The translations under genes and the position numbers were made by a program. A stretch of DNA of 64,000 nucleotides from assembly GCA_003222395.1 (NCBI GenBank), contig QHWB01000057.1, positions 1 through 64,000 on the forward strand, written 5' to 3'. Of the stretch, positions 46,589 to 54,354 are shown in pieces; within the stretch, counting starts at the first letter, position 1, and each line of letters starts with the position of its first letter. The notes under the pieces were generated by a model. That model ran no database searches and was not told the DNA's origin. It saw only the letters and a program-made list of their open reading frames with translations. Origin of the DNA: Acidobacteriota bacterium (lineage in GTDB: Bacteria > Acidobacteriota > Vicinamibacteria > Vicinamibacterales > CAVVIG01).

Positions 46589-47462
46589 CGTCTTCGCCGC
46601 CATCGCCGCGACCGCGCTCACTGCGACGGGCACGGCCGCGCAGGCGCCTCTTGATGTACAAGCCGTCCTGACACGCGTTGGCGAGCGCGTGGCTGAATAT
46701 TACAGGCGAGTCCAAAATGTCATCTGCATCGAGAAAACAACGGTTCAGCCGATTACGCATGACTTCTCTTTGATGGGGTTTTTGCGTGTCACCGAATCGG
46801 AATTACACATCGAGCCGGGTACCACCGGCGACGGCGACGGCGCAACTGGTGCCACCGTCGTACGAAGGTTATTGAGAATCAACGGCCGCGCACCGCGCGA
46901 TAAAGATAAGACCGACCATGCCGGTTGCACAGACCCGAATCCGCTGTCGCCCGAGCCGCTGGCATTCCTGCTGCCAGCCAACCGCGAGGACTACAAATTT
47001 TCCTCTGCAGGCTTCGGCAAGGGCAAAGAACGCGACGTCTTGTTTATCGACTTCATGAGTCTGGGCCCAAGCGGTGAAGGTACGCTGGTCGAAGACGTGA
47101 ATGGGCGGCCGGACTGTTTCAGCTGGACACTCCCGGTCCAGCTGAGAGGGCGCGTCTGGATAGACACGCCGACCTACGATGTCTTACGAGTAGAAATCCA
47201 TCTCGCAAGCCTTGCGACGATCAAAGTGTCAGCGCGTCAGCAAATAAAGCACGGCTTGCCGACATGGATCGTGATCGACCGCTACGATCGCACCATCCGA
47301 TACAAAACGATCGCATTCAAGGATCCCGACGACGCGATGCTGTTGCCGGAATCCATTGAAACGCTGCTCATGGTGAGGAGCGCTCTGCAATCGATCCGCA
47401 AGCAAGAGCAGTATTCCGGCTACCGACGCTTCGTGACGGGCGGACGGGTCGTCAAAGACTGA
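46560..47462 (+). CDS. secreted protein, unknown function
   Basis: This product of about 300 residues has a signal peptide (SVFAAIAATALTATGTAAQ|A) and alternating beta-strand blocks (RVQNVICIEKTTVQPIT; LRGRVWIDTPTYDVLRVEIH; LPTWIVIDRYDRTIRYKTI; PESIETLLMVRSALQSIRKQ) and may adopt an outer-membrane lipoprotein-sorting-like (LolA/LolB) beta fold. That comparison is weak. It overlaps the end of queC by 29 bp. The segment is visibly poorer in GC than neighbouring genes, which may indicate transfer. Confidence 0.65.
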   Translation: MRTNDTYGRSVFAAIAATALTATGTAAQAPLDVQAVLTRVGERVAEYYRRVQNVICIEKTTVQPITHDFSLMGFLRVTESELHIEPGTTGDGDGATGATVVRRLLRINGRAPRDKDKTDHAGCTDPNPLSPEPLAFLLPANREDYKFSSAGFGKGKERDVLFIDFMSLGPSGEGTLVEDVNGRPDCFSWTLPVQLRGRVWIDTPTYDVLRVEIHLASLATIKVSARQQIKHGLPTWIVIDRYDRTIRYKTIAFKDPDDAMLLPESIETLLMVRSALQSIRKQEQYSGYRRFVTGGRVVKD

Positions 47463-47467
47463 CTCTG

Positions 47468-47530
47468 TGCTGGGGACTGGGGGCTGGGCAGTCGCTGGTT
47501 GCTGGGGACTGGGCGTGATCCGCAACCAGC
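47468..47530. repeat. 7-base-word repeat between the secreted-protein and DUF4097 genes
   Basis: Runs of CTGGGGACTGGG and CAGTCGCTGGTTGCTGG words, with an inverted CAACCAGCAAC at 47522-47532, fill the gap between two convergent genes. The words resemble heptameric repeats (for example CCCCAGT) described in filamentous cyanobacteria. Confidence 0.7.
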
Positions 47531-47534
47531 AACC

Positions 47535-48368
47535 TCACGATCTCCGAAGCGTGATCGATCCATCGCCCGTGCGCAGCCGCACGGCGCTGCCGCCCGATCC
47601 GAGTCGTCCGCGGACGGTGTTGCGGCGAATTTCGCCGGTCACGTTCGACAGCGTGATCTCGTTCACGTGGATGCGGCCGTCGCCGGTGTGCGCGTCGAGC
47701 TCGGCGCCGAAGCCGTCCGGAATTTCGAGCGTGATCGATCCGTCGCCGGTCGAAATATCCCAATCGCTCGCCGCCGTGCTTCCTGGCGCGGCGTGAATCC
47801 GCACGCTGCCGTCGCCGGAATGAACTCGAAGCGCGCCGAACTTTCCTTCGAGCGTCATGCTGCCGTCGCCGGTGCTCGCGTTCACCTCGCCCGACAGTTC
47901 GCGCGCGCGAATGCTGCCGTCGCCCGAACGCAGGTCGACTTTCCCGGTGATGCGCTCGACGTCGATCGAGCCGTCGCCGCTCTTCGCCGTCACGTCGGAC
48001 TCCGCTGGCAATGACACGATCAGCTTCGCGGATCGACCGAAGTTCCATGTGAGGTGAAAGCCGCGATCGCCGTGCTTCTCGGCCGTCACGTCGACGACGA
48101 CCCGGTTGCCCGACTGTTCCGCGTGGACTTCAATCGACGAGATCGCCGCATCGTCGCGCCCTCGCTTCTCGACGATGACCTGCACGTCGGGCTTGTCCCA
48201 TGGGCGGATTTCGATCGAGCCATCGAAGGTCGACAGCACGACTTCGGGCTTGCCGGTCGTGCTGAAGTGTTTTTGCTCCCGGACGACCTGCTGGATGTCC
48301 GCGCCGACGATATCGACGCAGCCCGCTGGGAAGAGTGACAAGAGCGCCAGAAAAATCGCCGCGCGCAT
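47535..48368 (-). CDS. DUF4097-type lipoprotein with SGDGSI repeats
   Basis: This 277-residue exported protein starts at ATG 48368, eight bases after GGAGGG. A signal sequence (MRAAIFLALLSLFPAGC) carries a lipobox-like cysteine. From about residue 120 a short beta-repeat recurs every 20 residues or so, with SGDGSI, TGDGSM and TGDGRI motifs, as in DUF4097 (putative adhesin/right-handed beta-helix) proteins. Its function is unknown; the repeat geometry suggests a beta-solenoid. Confidence 0.8.
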   Translation of the reverse strand: MRAAIFLALLSLFPAGCVDIVGADIQQVVREQKHFSTTGKPEVVLSTFDGSIEIRPWDKPDVQVIVEKRGRDDAAISSIEVHAEQSGNRVVVDVTAEKHGDRGFHLTWNFGRSAKLIVSLPAESDVTAKSGDGSIDVERITGKVDLRSGDGSIRARELSGEVNASTGDGSMTLEGKFGALRVHSGDGSVRIHAAPGSTAASDWDISTGDGSITLEIPDGFGAELDAHTGDGRIHVNEITLSNVTGEIRRNTVRGRLGSGGSAVRLRTGDGSITLRRS

Positions 48369-48439
48369 GAGAGAACCCTCCATTCCGGTGGTTAGACGAC
48401 GTCCACCGATCGCGGGTTCGGGCCGAGACAGGCCGGCGT

Positions 48440-49777
48440 CTACGCGAAGGGGCGCACCGTCGTCTCCGCCGCTCGGTTGTACACCAACTGGCCCGCGATG
48501 TAGGTCTGCACGACCGCAAAATTCCCGTCCAGCACCACGACGTCGGCAACCGCCTCGGGGGCCAGCACGCCGTGACCGACGAGCCCGAGCTCGCGGGCCG
48601 CGGTCGTCGCGCAGATCGTCGCAGCGTCGACGACCGACAGACCGATAGAGCCTGCCAGCATCTGAAATGCGCGATCCATCGTCAGCGTACTGCCGGCGAG
48701 GGTCCCGTCCGTGAGGTGGGCCGCCGATTCGCCCGCCGTAATCGTCCGACCGCCGAGCATCGCCCGAGCGCCCGCGCCGAGGCCTGACAACGCCGTCCCG
48801 TCGGTGATCGCGAACACGCGCGACGGCCGCTTCGCCGCGATCGCCGTCCGGACGATCGCCGGATGCACGTGAAACCCGTCGCAGATGATCTCCGCGGCGA
48901 CTTCGTCGGCCTGCAGGATCGCGCCGGCCAGGCCCGGGCGCCGGTGATTGATCGGCGGCATCCGGTTGAACAAATGGGTCGCGTGACGTGCGCCGGCGGC
49001 AATCGCGGCCACAGCTTCGTCGTATGTCGCACCGGAATGCCCGAGCGACACGCGATGACCGCTGGACGTGAGCGATCGAATCAGGTCGAGCGCGCCCTCG
49101 AGCTCCGGCGCGAGGGTGACGATTCCGACGTCCGGCGCGGCACGCTCGATCTCGGCGACGATAGCGATTGCGTCGAAGTCAGATCGCTCGGCTGGAGCCT
49201 CGCGATCCATCGCGGCCTCGCGCTCCACGGCGGCCGTGCGCTCAACGGCGCTGGAGCGCGAGCCTTCCGCCTCCGCCGAAGGCTTCGGTGGACCGCCGTA
49301 GCCTTGGTGAATGCGGTTAGGCGAGCGCAAACACGACAACGGCTGCGCGCCCCTGTATTCAGGGTTGATGAAATTGCTTTCGAGATGCGCCGGCAGCACG
49401 CGCGCGGCCCGTGGCGCCGGCGCTTCGCGGGCGCGCCGCACTTGATCGAGCACGCCGCGCAGCGCCTCGGGTCCGCAGGCGACGGTCGTCGGACAGAACG
49501 CCGTCACGCCGTACTTCGGAAGTCGTTCGGCAATCGCCGCGATCGAACCTCCCGCTGCGGCGGCATCCAGCGTGTCGATTCCCTCGACGCCGTGAACGTG
49601 GACGTCGATGAAGCCGGGCACGATGTAATGTCCGTGGAACGCGAACAGCGGATGCGCGTGGCCGGAAGACGGCGCGTCGGCGCGGATCTCGACGATCCGA
49701 TCGCCGTCGATGACGAGCGTGCCCGGCGACAGGATGCGGTCAGGCAGCACCAGCGCCGCGCCTGACAGGACGATCAT
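48440..49777 (-). CDS. nagA: N-acetylglucosamine-6-phosphate deacetylase with inserted segment
   Basis: NagA removes acetate from GlcNAc-6-phosphate in amino-sugar and cell-wall recycling. The 445-residue protein has the metal motif FIDVHVHGVEGIDTLD, HLESNFINPEYRGA, LGHSGATYDEA, HLFNRMPPINHR and the catalytic aspartate in FAITDGTALSG. Between EYRGAQP and FDAIAIVAEIERA an Arg/Ala/Glu-rich stretch of about 45 residues is encoded by repeat DNA (49200-49330), making it longer than usual NagA proteins (about 380 residues). It is coupled to a ROK-like gene by ATGA. Confidence 0.88.
   Translation of the reverse strand: MIVLSGAALVLPDRILSPGTLVIDGDRIVEIRADAPSSGHAHPLFAFHGHYIVPGFIDVHVHGVEGIDTLDAAAAGGSIAAIAERLPKYGVTAFCPTTVACGPEALRGVLDQVRRAREAPAPRAARVLPAHLESNFINPEYRGAQPLSCLRSPNRIHQGYGGPPKPSAEAEGSRSSAVERTAAVEREAAMDREAPAERSDFDAIAIVAEIERAAPDVGIVTLAPELEGALDLIRSLTSSGHRVSLGHSGATYDEAVAAIAAGARHATHLFNRMPPINHRRPGLAGAILQADEVAAEIICDGFHVHPAIVRTAIAAKRPSRVFAITDGTALSGLGAGARAMLGGRTITAGESAAHLTDGTLAGSTLTMDRAFQMLAGSIGLSVVDAATICATTAARELGLVGHGVLAPEAVADVVVLDGNFAVVQTYIAGQLVYNRAAETTVRPFA
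49200..49330. repeat. repeat-derived insertion in nagA
   Basis: A GC-rich palindromic run (GGCTTCGGTGGACCGCC and a nearby GCGGCCGTGCGC type word array) encodes an extra loop in NagA. A frame is kept and no stop arises. The region of about 130 bp has the same flavour as the hscA and arsA insertions. Confidence 0.65.
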
Positions 49778-50706
49778 TCAAGCACCCCACCGCGCACATT
49801 CCGCGCGATGGGGGCCCCGCCTTCCGGCGCGGCCGCGGCCAGGCGCGCCGCGCCAATCGCGGCGGCGTCGCCGCCGAGCGTCGCCGGCGCAATCGCGAGC
49901 TCGTCCATCATCACGCGCGGCAGCCGGCGCGTGATCTCGGCGCGAATCGGCTCGAGCAGCAGATCGGCGGCGCTCGCCATGATGCCGCCGAGCACCAGCA
50001 TGTCCGGATCGACAACGACAACCAGGTTTGCGGCGGCCATTCCGAGATATTTCGCCGTGTCGCGGACCACCGAGATCGACACGCCGTCGCCGCCGCGCGC
50101 CGCGTCGAGCACGTGGTCCAGCGTGATCGCCGACAAGTCGTCGACGGCGTCCTGAATGCGCGATCGATCACCCGCTTTGATGCGCCAGATCAACCGCCGG
50201 ACGATGCCGGCCGCCGCGGCTTCCGCTTCGAGGCACCCGGTCTTCCGGTAATCCTCGCGCTCGACCGGATTGAGCGACAGCCACGCGACCGATCCCGCGC
50301 GTCCGCGGCTGCCGACCACTGGGGCGCCGCCGCGAACGATCCCAGCCGTGGAGCGATCGCCGACGGCAAAATAGACGACCTCGCGGACGCCACGTCCGGC
50401 GCCAACCCACGCCTCGGCAACGGCGGCCGCCGTTCCCGACGAAGACACGGCGCGCGGCAGCGCCGACGCCCGCCCGCGCCTCGCCAATCGGTCCGCCACC
50501 GCTACGAGAGCCGGCGACGCCGGGTTCGGAGACGCGATGCCGATCGATCCGTCGATCGCCTCGCCCTGCCCGATCTGATCGAGGGCCAATTCGGCGGCGG
50601 CGCCGACGCCGGCTTCGTGCTCGGCCGTTGCGCGCGCGAGCACGCGTCCGCCGTCGTCGACAGAGACGGCTACGGCGTACGAATCGAGGAGCTCGACGCC
50701 GATCAT
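49774..50706 (-). CDS. ROK-family protein, degenerate, probable pseudokinase
   Basis: The 310-residue protein has the ROK/NagK-like layout: VAEAWVGAGRG, VGSRGRAGSVAW, GCLEAEAAAAGIVRR and VVVVDPDMLVLGGIMASA. Key positions differ: the N-terminal phosphate loop (DxGGT) reads ELLDSY, the catalytic NDAN reads SGTA, and the histidine after AGxxG is tryptophan. The zinc CXCGXXGC is reduced to a single GC. It should not phosphorylate sugars. The start at ATG 50706 overlaps the next gene by ATGA, and it is followed by nagA. Confidence 0.78.
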   Translation of the reverse strand: MIGVELLDSYAVAVSVDDGGRVLARATAEHEAGVGAAAELALDQIGQGEAIDGSIGIASPNPASPALVAVADRLARRGRASALPRAVSSSGTAAAVAEAWVGAGRGVREVVYFAVGDRSTAGIVRGGAPVVGSRGRAGSVAWLSLNPVEREDYRKTGCLEAEAAAAGIVRRLIWRIKAGDRSRIQDAVDDLSAITLDHVLDAARGGDGVSISVVRDTAKYLGMAAANLVVVVDPDMLVLGGIMASAADLLLEPIRAEITRRLPRVMMDELAIAPATLGGDAAAIGAARLAAAAPEGGAPIARNVRGGVLE

Positions 50707-51134
50707 CAGTCGCGGCCCCAGTCGGTGTTGATCTGCAGCTTGCGTCCTTCGAGAGGCAACGGCACCGGCTCCTCGCCGTTGTCGGAGTGGAACAGGAGGC
50801 GATCGACGCGATCGAGCAGCGACGAGAGCTCGCGCTCGTCGGGGGCGTTGATCACGAGCACACCGCCGCTCTCGCCCAACGGGAAGCGGCGATTGTCCAG
50901 ATAATCGCGATCCATCGTGACGAGCGTGCGCCGAAGCTGCTGCGCGAGCTGATAGTGACGAACGTCCGGCGCGCGCCGCAGCTCGTTGTCCTCGAGGACG
51001 AAGAGGACGTCCCACTGCAGACGGAGCCGCATGTGGGCGACGATGCCCGCGGGGACGTTCGCGTCGGCATAGATCCGCGGCCGCGCAGTGAGCCGCTCGG
51101 CGTGCGATGCCAGCTCGGACGAGAGTGTTCCCAT
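50706..51134 (-). CDS. DUF5615-like PIN-fold protein
   Basis: The 142-residue protein has the Mut7-C/DUF5615 pattern: RIYADANVPAGIVAHMRLRL, then DVLFVLEDNELR, LVTMDRDYLDNRRFP and GGVLVINAPDEREL. The family has acidic PIN-like residues and is found as solitary nuclease-like proteins or toxins. No adjacent antitoxin is seen; instead it is coupled to the ROK-like gene by ATGA and overlaps the DHS-like stop, so it appears to be part of this operon. Confidence 0.72.
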   Translation of the reverse strand: MGTLSSELASHAERLTARPRIYADANVPAGIVAHMRLRLQWDVLFVLEDNELRRAPDVRHYQLAQQLRRTLVTMDRDYLDNRRFPLGESGGVLVINAPDERELSSLLDRVDRLLFHSDNGEEPVPLPLEGRKLQINTDWGRD

Positions 51135-52273
51135 TACTTTTCAGTTTTCAGTTCGAGTTTCTTGTCCTGCGCGGCCTTGGCTTCGCGCGTCAGCGCCGCG
51201 ACGAGCTCCGCGCGCTTGTGGACGAGCTCTTTGCGCTGGCGGCGGCCGTTCGGCGCCCCAACGGCGTACTCGCAGAAGAGCGGGAACGCGACGGTCGAGT
51301 CGCAGTAGGCGACGACCGTATCCGGCAGGACGCCCGGATTCACCTTGCCCCAGCTGACCGCTTCCGCCGGCGTCGCGCCCGACAATCCACCAAACACGAC
51401 CTGATCCGTCGTGATCTGGATGAAGTAATCATTGCCGCCCTTCGCAATACCGTAGATCTCCCACAGCGTCGGCTGGGCCTGGAGATAGAAATTCTTCGGC
51501 GAGCCGCCGCCGAGGATGACGCAGCCGTTGCGCTTACCGGCCAGCACGATCGCGCAGACCTCGTTGACGTCGAGGTTCGGATCGATCATTAAGCGGCTGC
51601 CGTTCATGAGCTCGTGATACGCGATGTTCATGCCAATCGAGCTGTCGCCCGGCGATGAGGTATACAGCGGTACGCCGAGACGCGCCGCGCGGGCGACGAC
51701 CGAGTGCTCCTCGCAACCCGGAAAACGCTCGAGCAGATCGATCCCGAGCCGGTAGTGAAAGTCGGCCGTCGAGATCGCCTCGTCGAGGCCAGAGCGGACC
51801 AGGAAGTCGCGTAGATACGCGTCGGTCTGCAGCAGAACGTCGGCGGGAAACAGGACGTCGTAGATCCGAATGACGCCGTCCTCGTACAGCTCGCGGTCGT
51901 CGACGAACGGGGATCCGCGCCGCAGCGTGAAATTCAGCGCATAGTGCAGATCGTGATACAGGTTCGCGCCGGTCGAAATGACGAAGTCGATCAGGCCGCG
52001 ATCCATCATCTCGATCACGCAGCCGCCGAGTCCCGCAGGCGTCATCGCACCTGCCACAGTCAGCCCGATCGTCGTGTCGTTCTTCGGATCGAGCATCTTC
52101 TCGGTGAAGATCGCGCACGCCTCCGACAACCGGCCGGCGTTGAAGGCCTGGAACCCTTCGTCGATCAGATGCCGGATGTCCGCGCTGCCCTTGGGGCGGT
52201 AATAATGAATCGGCTTGCCCGACAGGAACTGCTGACGCGAGTGCCCGGGCGAACCGGGAGCGCGATACGGCAA
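51134..52273 (-). CDS. deoxyhypusine-synthase-like protein
   Basis: This protein of 379 residues belongs to the deoxyhypusine synthase family: GLTVAGAMTPAGLGGCVIEM, VISTGANLYHDLHYALNFT, ASTADFHYRLG-like ISTADFHYRLGIDLL and the active-site CVILGGGSPKNFYLQAQPT, where the lysine matches the DHS lysine. Bacteria have no eIF5A, so homologues probably make homospermidine or act on unknown amines. I prefer TTG 52273 after AAAAGGAG; ATG 52336 adds 21 residues encoded by repeat sequence. It overlaps the PIN-like gene start by TAATG. Confidence 0.8.
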   Translation of the reverse strand: MPYRAPGSPGHSRQQFLSGKPIHYYRPKGSADIRHLIDEGFQAFNAGRLSEACAIFTEKMLDPKNDTTIGLTVAGAMTPAGLGGCVIEMMDRGLIDFVISTGANLYHDLHYALNFTLRRGSPFVDDRELYEDGVIRIYDVLFPADVLLQTDAYLRDFLVRSGLDEAISTADFHYRLGIDLLERFPGCEEHSVVARAARLGVPLYTSSPGDSSIGMNIAYHELMNGSRLMIDPNLDVNEVCAIVLAGKRNGCVILGGGSPKNFYLQAQPTLWEIYGIAKGGNDYFIQITTDQVVFGGLSGATPAEAVSWGKVNPGVLPDTVVAYCDSTVAFPLFCEYAVGAPNGRRQRKELVHKRAELVAALTREAKAAQDKKLELKTEK

Positions 52274-52284
52274 CGGATTCTCCT

Positions 52285-52378
52285 TTTCAGCTCTCGACGC
52301 TCGACTCTCACCGTTCGAGAAACGGGTTGAGAGCATTCCTTGAGAATTTGAGCATTGAAAGTTGAGGGTTGAAATAGC
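52285..52378. repeat. short-word repeat upstream of the DHS-like gene
   Basis: CTCTCGACGCTCGACTCTCACC and its approximate complement GGGTTGAGAGCATTCC are followed by words TTGAGAATTTGAGCATTGAAAGTTGAGGG. It separates the DHS-like gene from the divergent PH-like gene. Position and word structure match the other short-word repeats, although the inverted pairing is weak. Confidence 0.5.
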
Positions 52379-52393
52379 TTAACATCTGCGTTT

Positions 52394-52828
52394 GTGACTG
52401 GCGAGCAGGACTGGCTCTGGTGGACGGCCGCTGTGGCATCCGCCGTCGTCGTGGCGCTCGCGTTCTGGGTGTGGATGAAGGGGCGGCCGTTCGCGAGCGG
52501 CGACGTGTTTCGCGCGAGCCGCATCAGCCGCGGCAATCATCTGTTTCCGACGCAGGTGCTTATCACGCCGACGAGCGTCGTCCAGCACACGCCGCGCTGG
52601 ATCGGCAAGCGCGAAGAGACGATTCACATGGCGCACATTTCGTCGGTCCGCATCGACACCGGCCTTCTGTTGTCGAACGTGCTCGTGGAAACGAGCGGCG
52701 GATCCGATCCCATCGTCTGCCACGGCCACCGCAAGGGCGACGCCGTGGAGATGAAGACGCTCATCGAGCGATATCAGACCGATTACTACCGCGGCTCTTC
52801 GACTCGCCGCTCGCCTGAATCGGCCTAG
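52394..52828 (+). CDS. small membrane protein with bacterial PH-like domain
   Basis: The 144-residue product starts with GTG, has one N-terminal membrane helix (WWTAAVASAVVVALAFWVW) and then strands resembling a bacterial PH domain (VLITPTSVVQHTPRWIGKREETIHMAHISSVRID, shown as positions about 56-88). I recognise no other motif. It is divergent from the DHS-like gene and followed by a 117-bp gap and the sigma-54 activator. Confidence 0.65.
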   Translation: MTGEQDWLWWTAAVASAVVVALAFWVWMKGRPFASGDVFRASRISRGNHLFPTQVLITPTSVVQHTPRWIGKREETIHMAHISSVRIDTGLLLSNVLVETSGGSDPIVCHGHRKGDAVEMKTLIERYQTDYYRGSSTRRSPESA

Positions 52829-52945
52829 GCGGCGCGCTGTCGTGATACGGAAATGACCGGCACGGCGGCCGATCGGGCCGTCTTGCGGGTCGGCCACATG
52901 CCCTGTCGGTCGGCCCCGGATCGGCCGATATCCTAAGTGCACATA

Positions 52946-54304
52946 ATGGATGACCTGACCTTCAGCGCCCGCCGTGCGAGCACGGCAGCGACCGCGCGGC
53001 CCGACGCGGGCGGCGAGCTCGAAACCCGCTTCAAAACGCTGGTGCAGTCGCCACTGCGCGCCGGCATTCTTCGTTATCTCAGCGCGCGGCCCGACGAGAG
53101 CTTCGACGTCGAATCGCTGATGCAGACGTTCGGCCGCCTGCGGCTCGACGTGGAAAACTGCGTGCGCGAGCTCGCCGACTTCGGCGTCGCGCGCGTTGTG
53201 CCGGGCTCGCCGCCTCGCTACGCGATCGAACGGCCGGCCAACGACACCATCGTCGACCTCCTCGATCAGTTCCTCGAACGGCGCGCGAACGTCTCGACCG
53301 AGGATCAGTCGCCGTCGGTGCAGCGGTTCCGCGAGATGATCGGCCGCGACGAGAAGATGCTGATCGTCTTCGAATGGATCCGCACGGCCGCGAAATCCGA
53401 TATCTCCGTGCTCGTGCTCGGCCCGACCGGATCGGGCAAAGAGCTCGTCGCGCGCATGATTCACGAGCTCAGCCGCCGGAGCGTCGCGAAGTTCCAGGCG
53501 GTCAACTGCGCGGCGCTTCCCGATACGCTGTTCGAATCGGAAATCTTCGGGTACGAAAAGGGCGCGTTCACCGGGGCGCACGATCGGAAGCCCGGACGGC
53601 TGGAGCTGGCCAACGACGGCACGTTGTTCCTCGACGAAATCGGCGACATGTCGCTCATCGCGCAGGCCAAGCTGTTACGCGTGCTCGAAGAGCGGCGCTT
53701 CGAACGTCTCGGCGGGCACAAGTCGATCTCGGTCGACTTCCGACTGATCTCGGCGACCAACCGTCCGCTCGAGCAGTTCGTGCGCGACGGCCGCTTCCGC
53801 GAGGACCTCTACTACCGGGTGAATGCGTTCGCGATCCGACTGCCGTCTCTGCGCGAGCGGCAGGTCGACATTCCCGTGCTCGCGCAGCGATTCCTCGCGC
53901 GGTACTGCGCCGCGCAGGGGTTGCCGCTCGACAATAAGGCGTTTTCGCGTGAAGCGCTCGATCTCCTCGTGGGCTATCATTGGCCGGGCAACATCCGCGA
54001 GCTCGAAAGCACGGTGTCCCGCGCGGCGCTGTCGGCGCCCGGCCGCACGATCCGCGCGTCCGACGTCGAGTTCCTCCACGCCTCGACCTCCGCGCCGCAA
54101 CCATCGGGCGAGCACATGCCGACGCTCGCCGAATCGGAACGCGCGCACATCGTGCGGGTCCTCGAAGCGGCGCAGTGGAACAAGAAAGAGGCGGCGCGCG
54201 TGCTCGACATCAGCCGCGGCACGCTCTATCGAAAGATCGTTGAGTATCAGCTGGAGCCCGAAGCACGGCCGGCGACACGCCGGACGCGCGAAACCGAGGT
54301 TTGA
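52946..54304 (+). CDS. sigma-54 enhancer-binding activator with wHTH N-terminus
   Basis: This protein of about 452 residues is a sigma-54 activator. The N-terminal 120 residues form a winged-helix-like domain (PLRAGILRYLSARPDESF; LADFGVARVVPGSPPRYAIE) instead of a receiver. The AAA+ domain has Walker A GPTGSGKELVAR, the sigma-54 loop KGAFTGAHDRK, Walker B GTLFLDEIGDM and the arginine-finger segment FREDLYYRVNAF. The C-terminal Fis helix is NKKEAARVLDISRGTLYRK. GTG 52937 is a slightly longer start. It is the only such activator in the window and a candidate for the gvp promoter. Confidence 0.9.
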   Translation: MDDLTFSARRASTAATARPDAGGELETRFKTLVQSPLRAGILRYLSARPDESFDVESLMQTFGRLRLDVENCVRELADFGVARVVPGSPPRYAIERPANDTIVDLLDQFLERRANVSTEDQSPSVQRFREMIGRDEKMLIVFEWIRTAAKSDISVLVLGPTGSGKELVARMIHELSRRSVAKFQAVNCAALPDTLFESEIFGYEKGAFTGAHDRKPGRLELANDGTLFLDEIGDMSLIAQAKLLRVLEERRFERLGGHKSISVDFRLISATNRPLEQFVRDGRFREDLYYRVNAFAIRLPSLRERQVDIPVLAQRFLARYCAAQGLPLDNKAFSREALDLLVGYHWPGNIRELESTVSRAALSAPGRTIRASDVEFLHASTSAPQPSGEHMPTLAESERAHIVRVLEAAQWNKKEAARVLDISRGTLYRKIVEYQLEPEARPATRRTRETEV

Positions 54305-54354
54305 ACGTCCGATTTCGGGGATGATTCCCGGACTCGGCTCCCCCTAAGCTGAGC

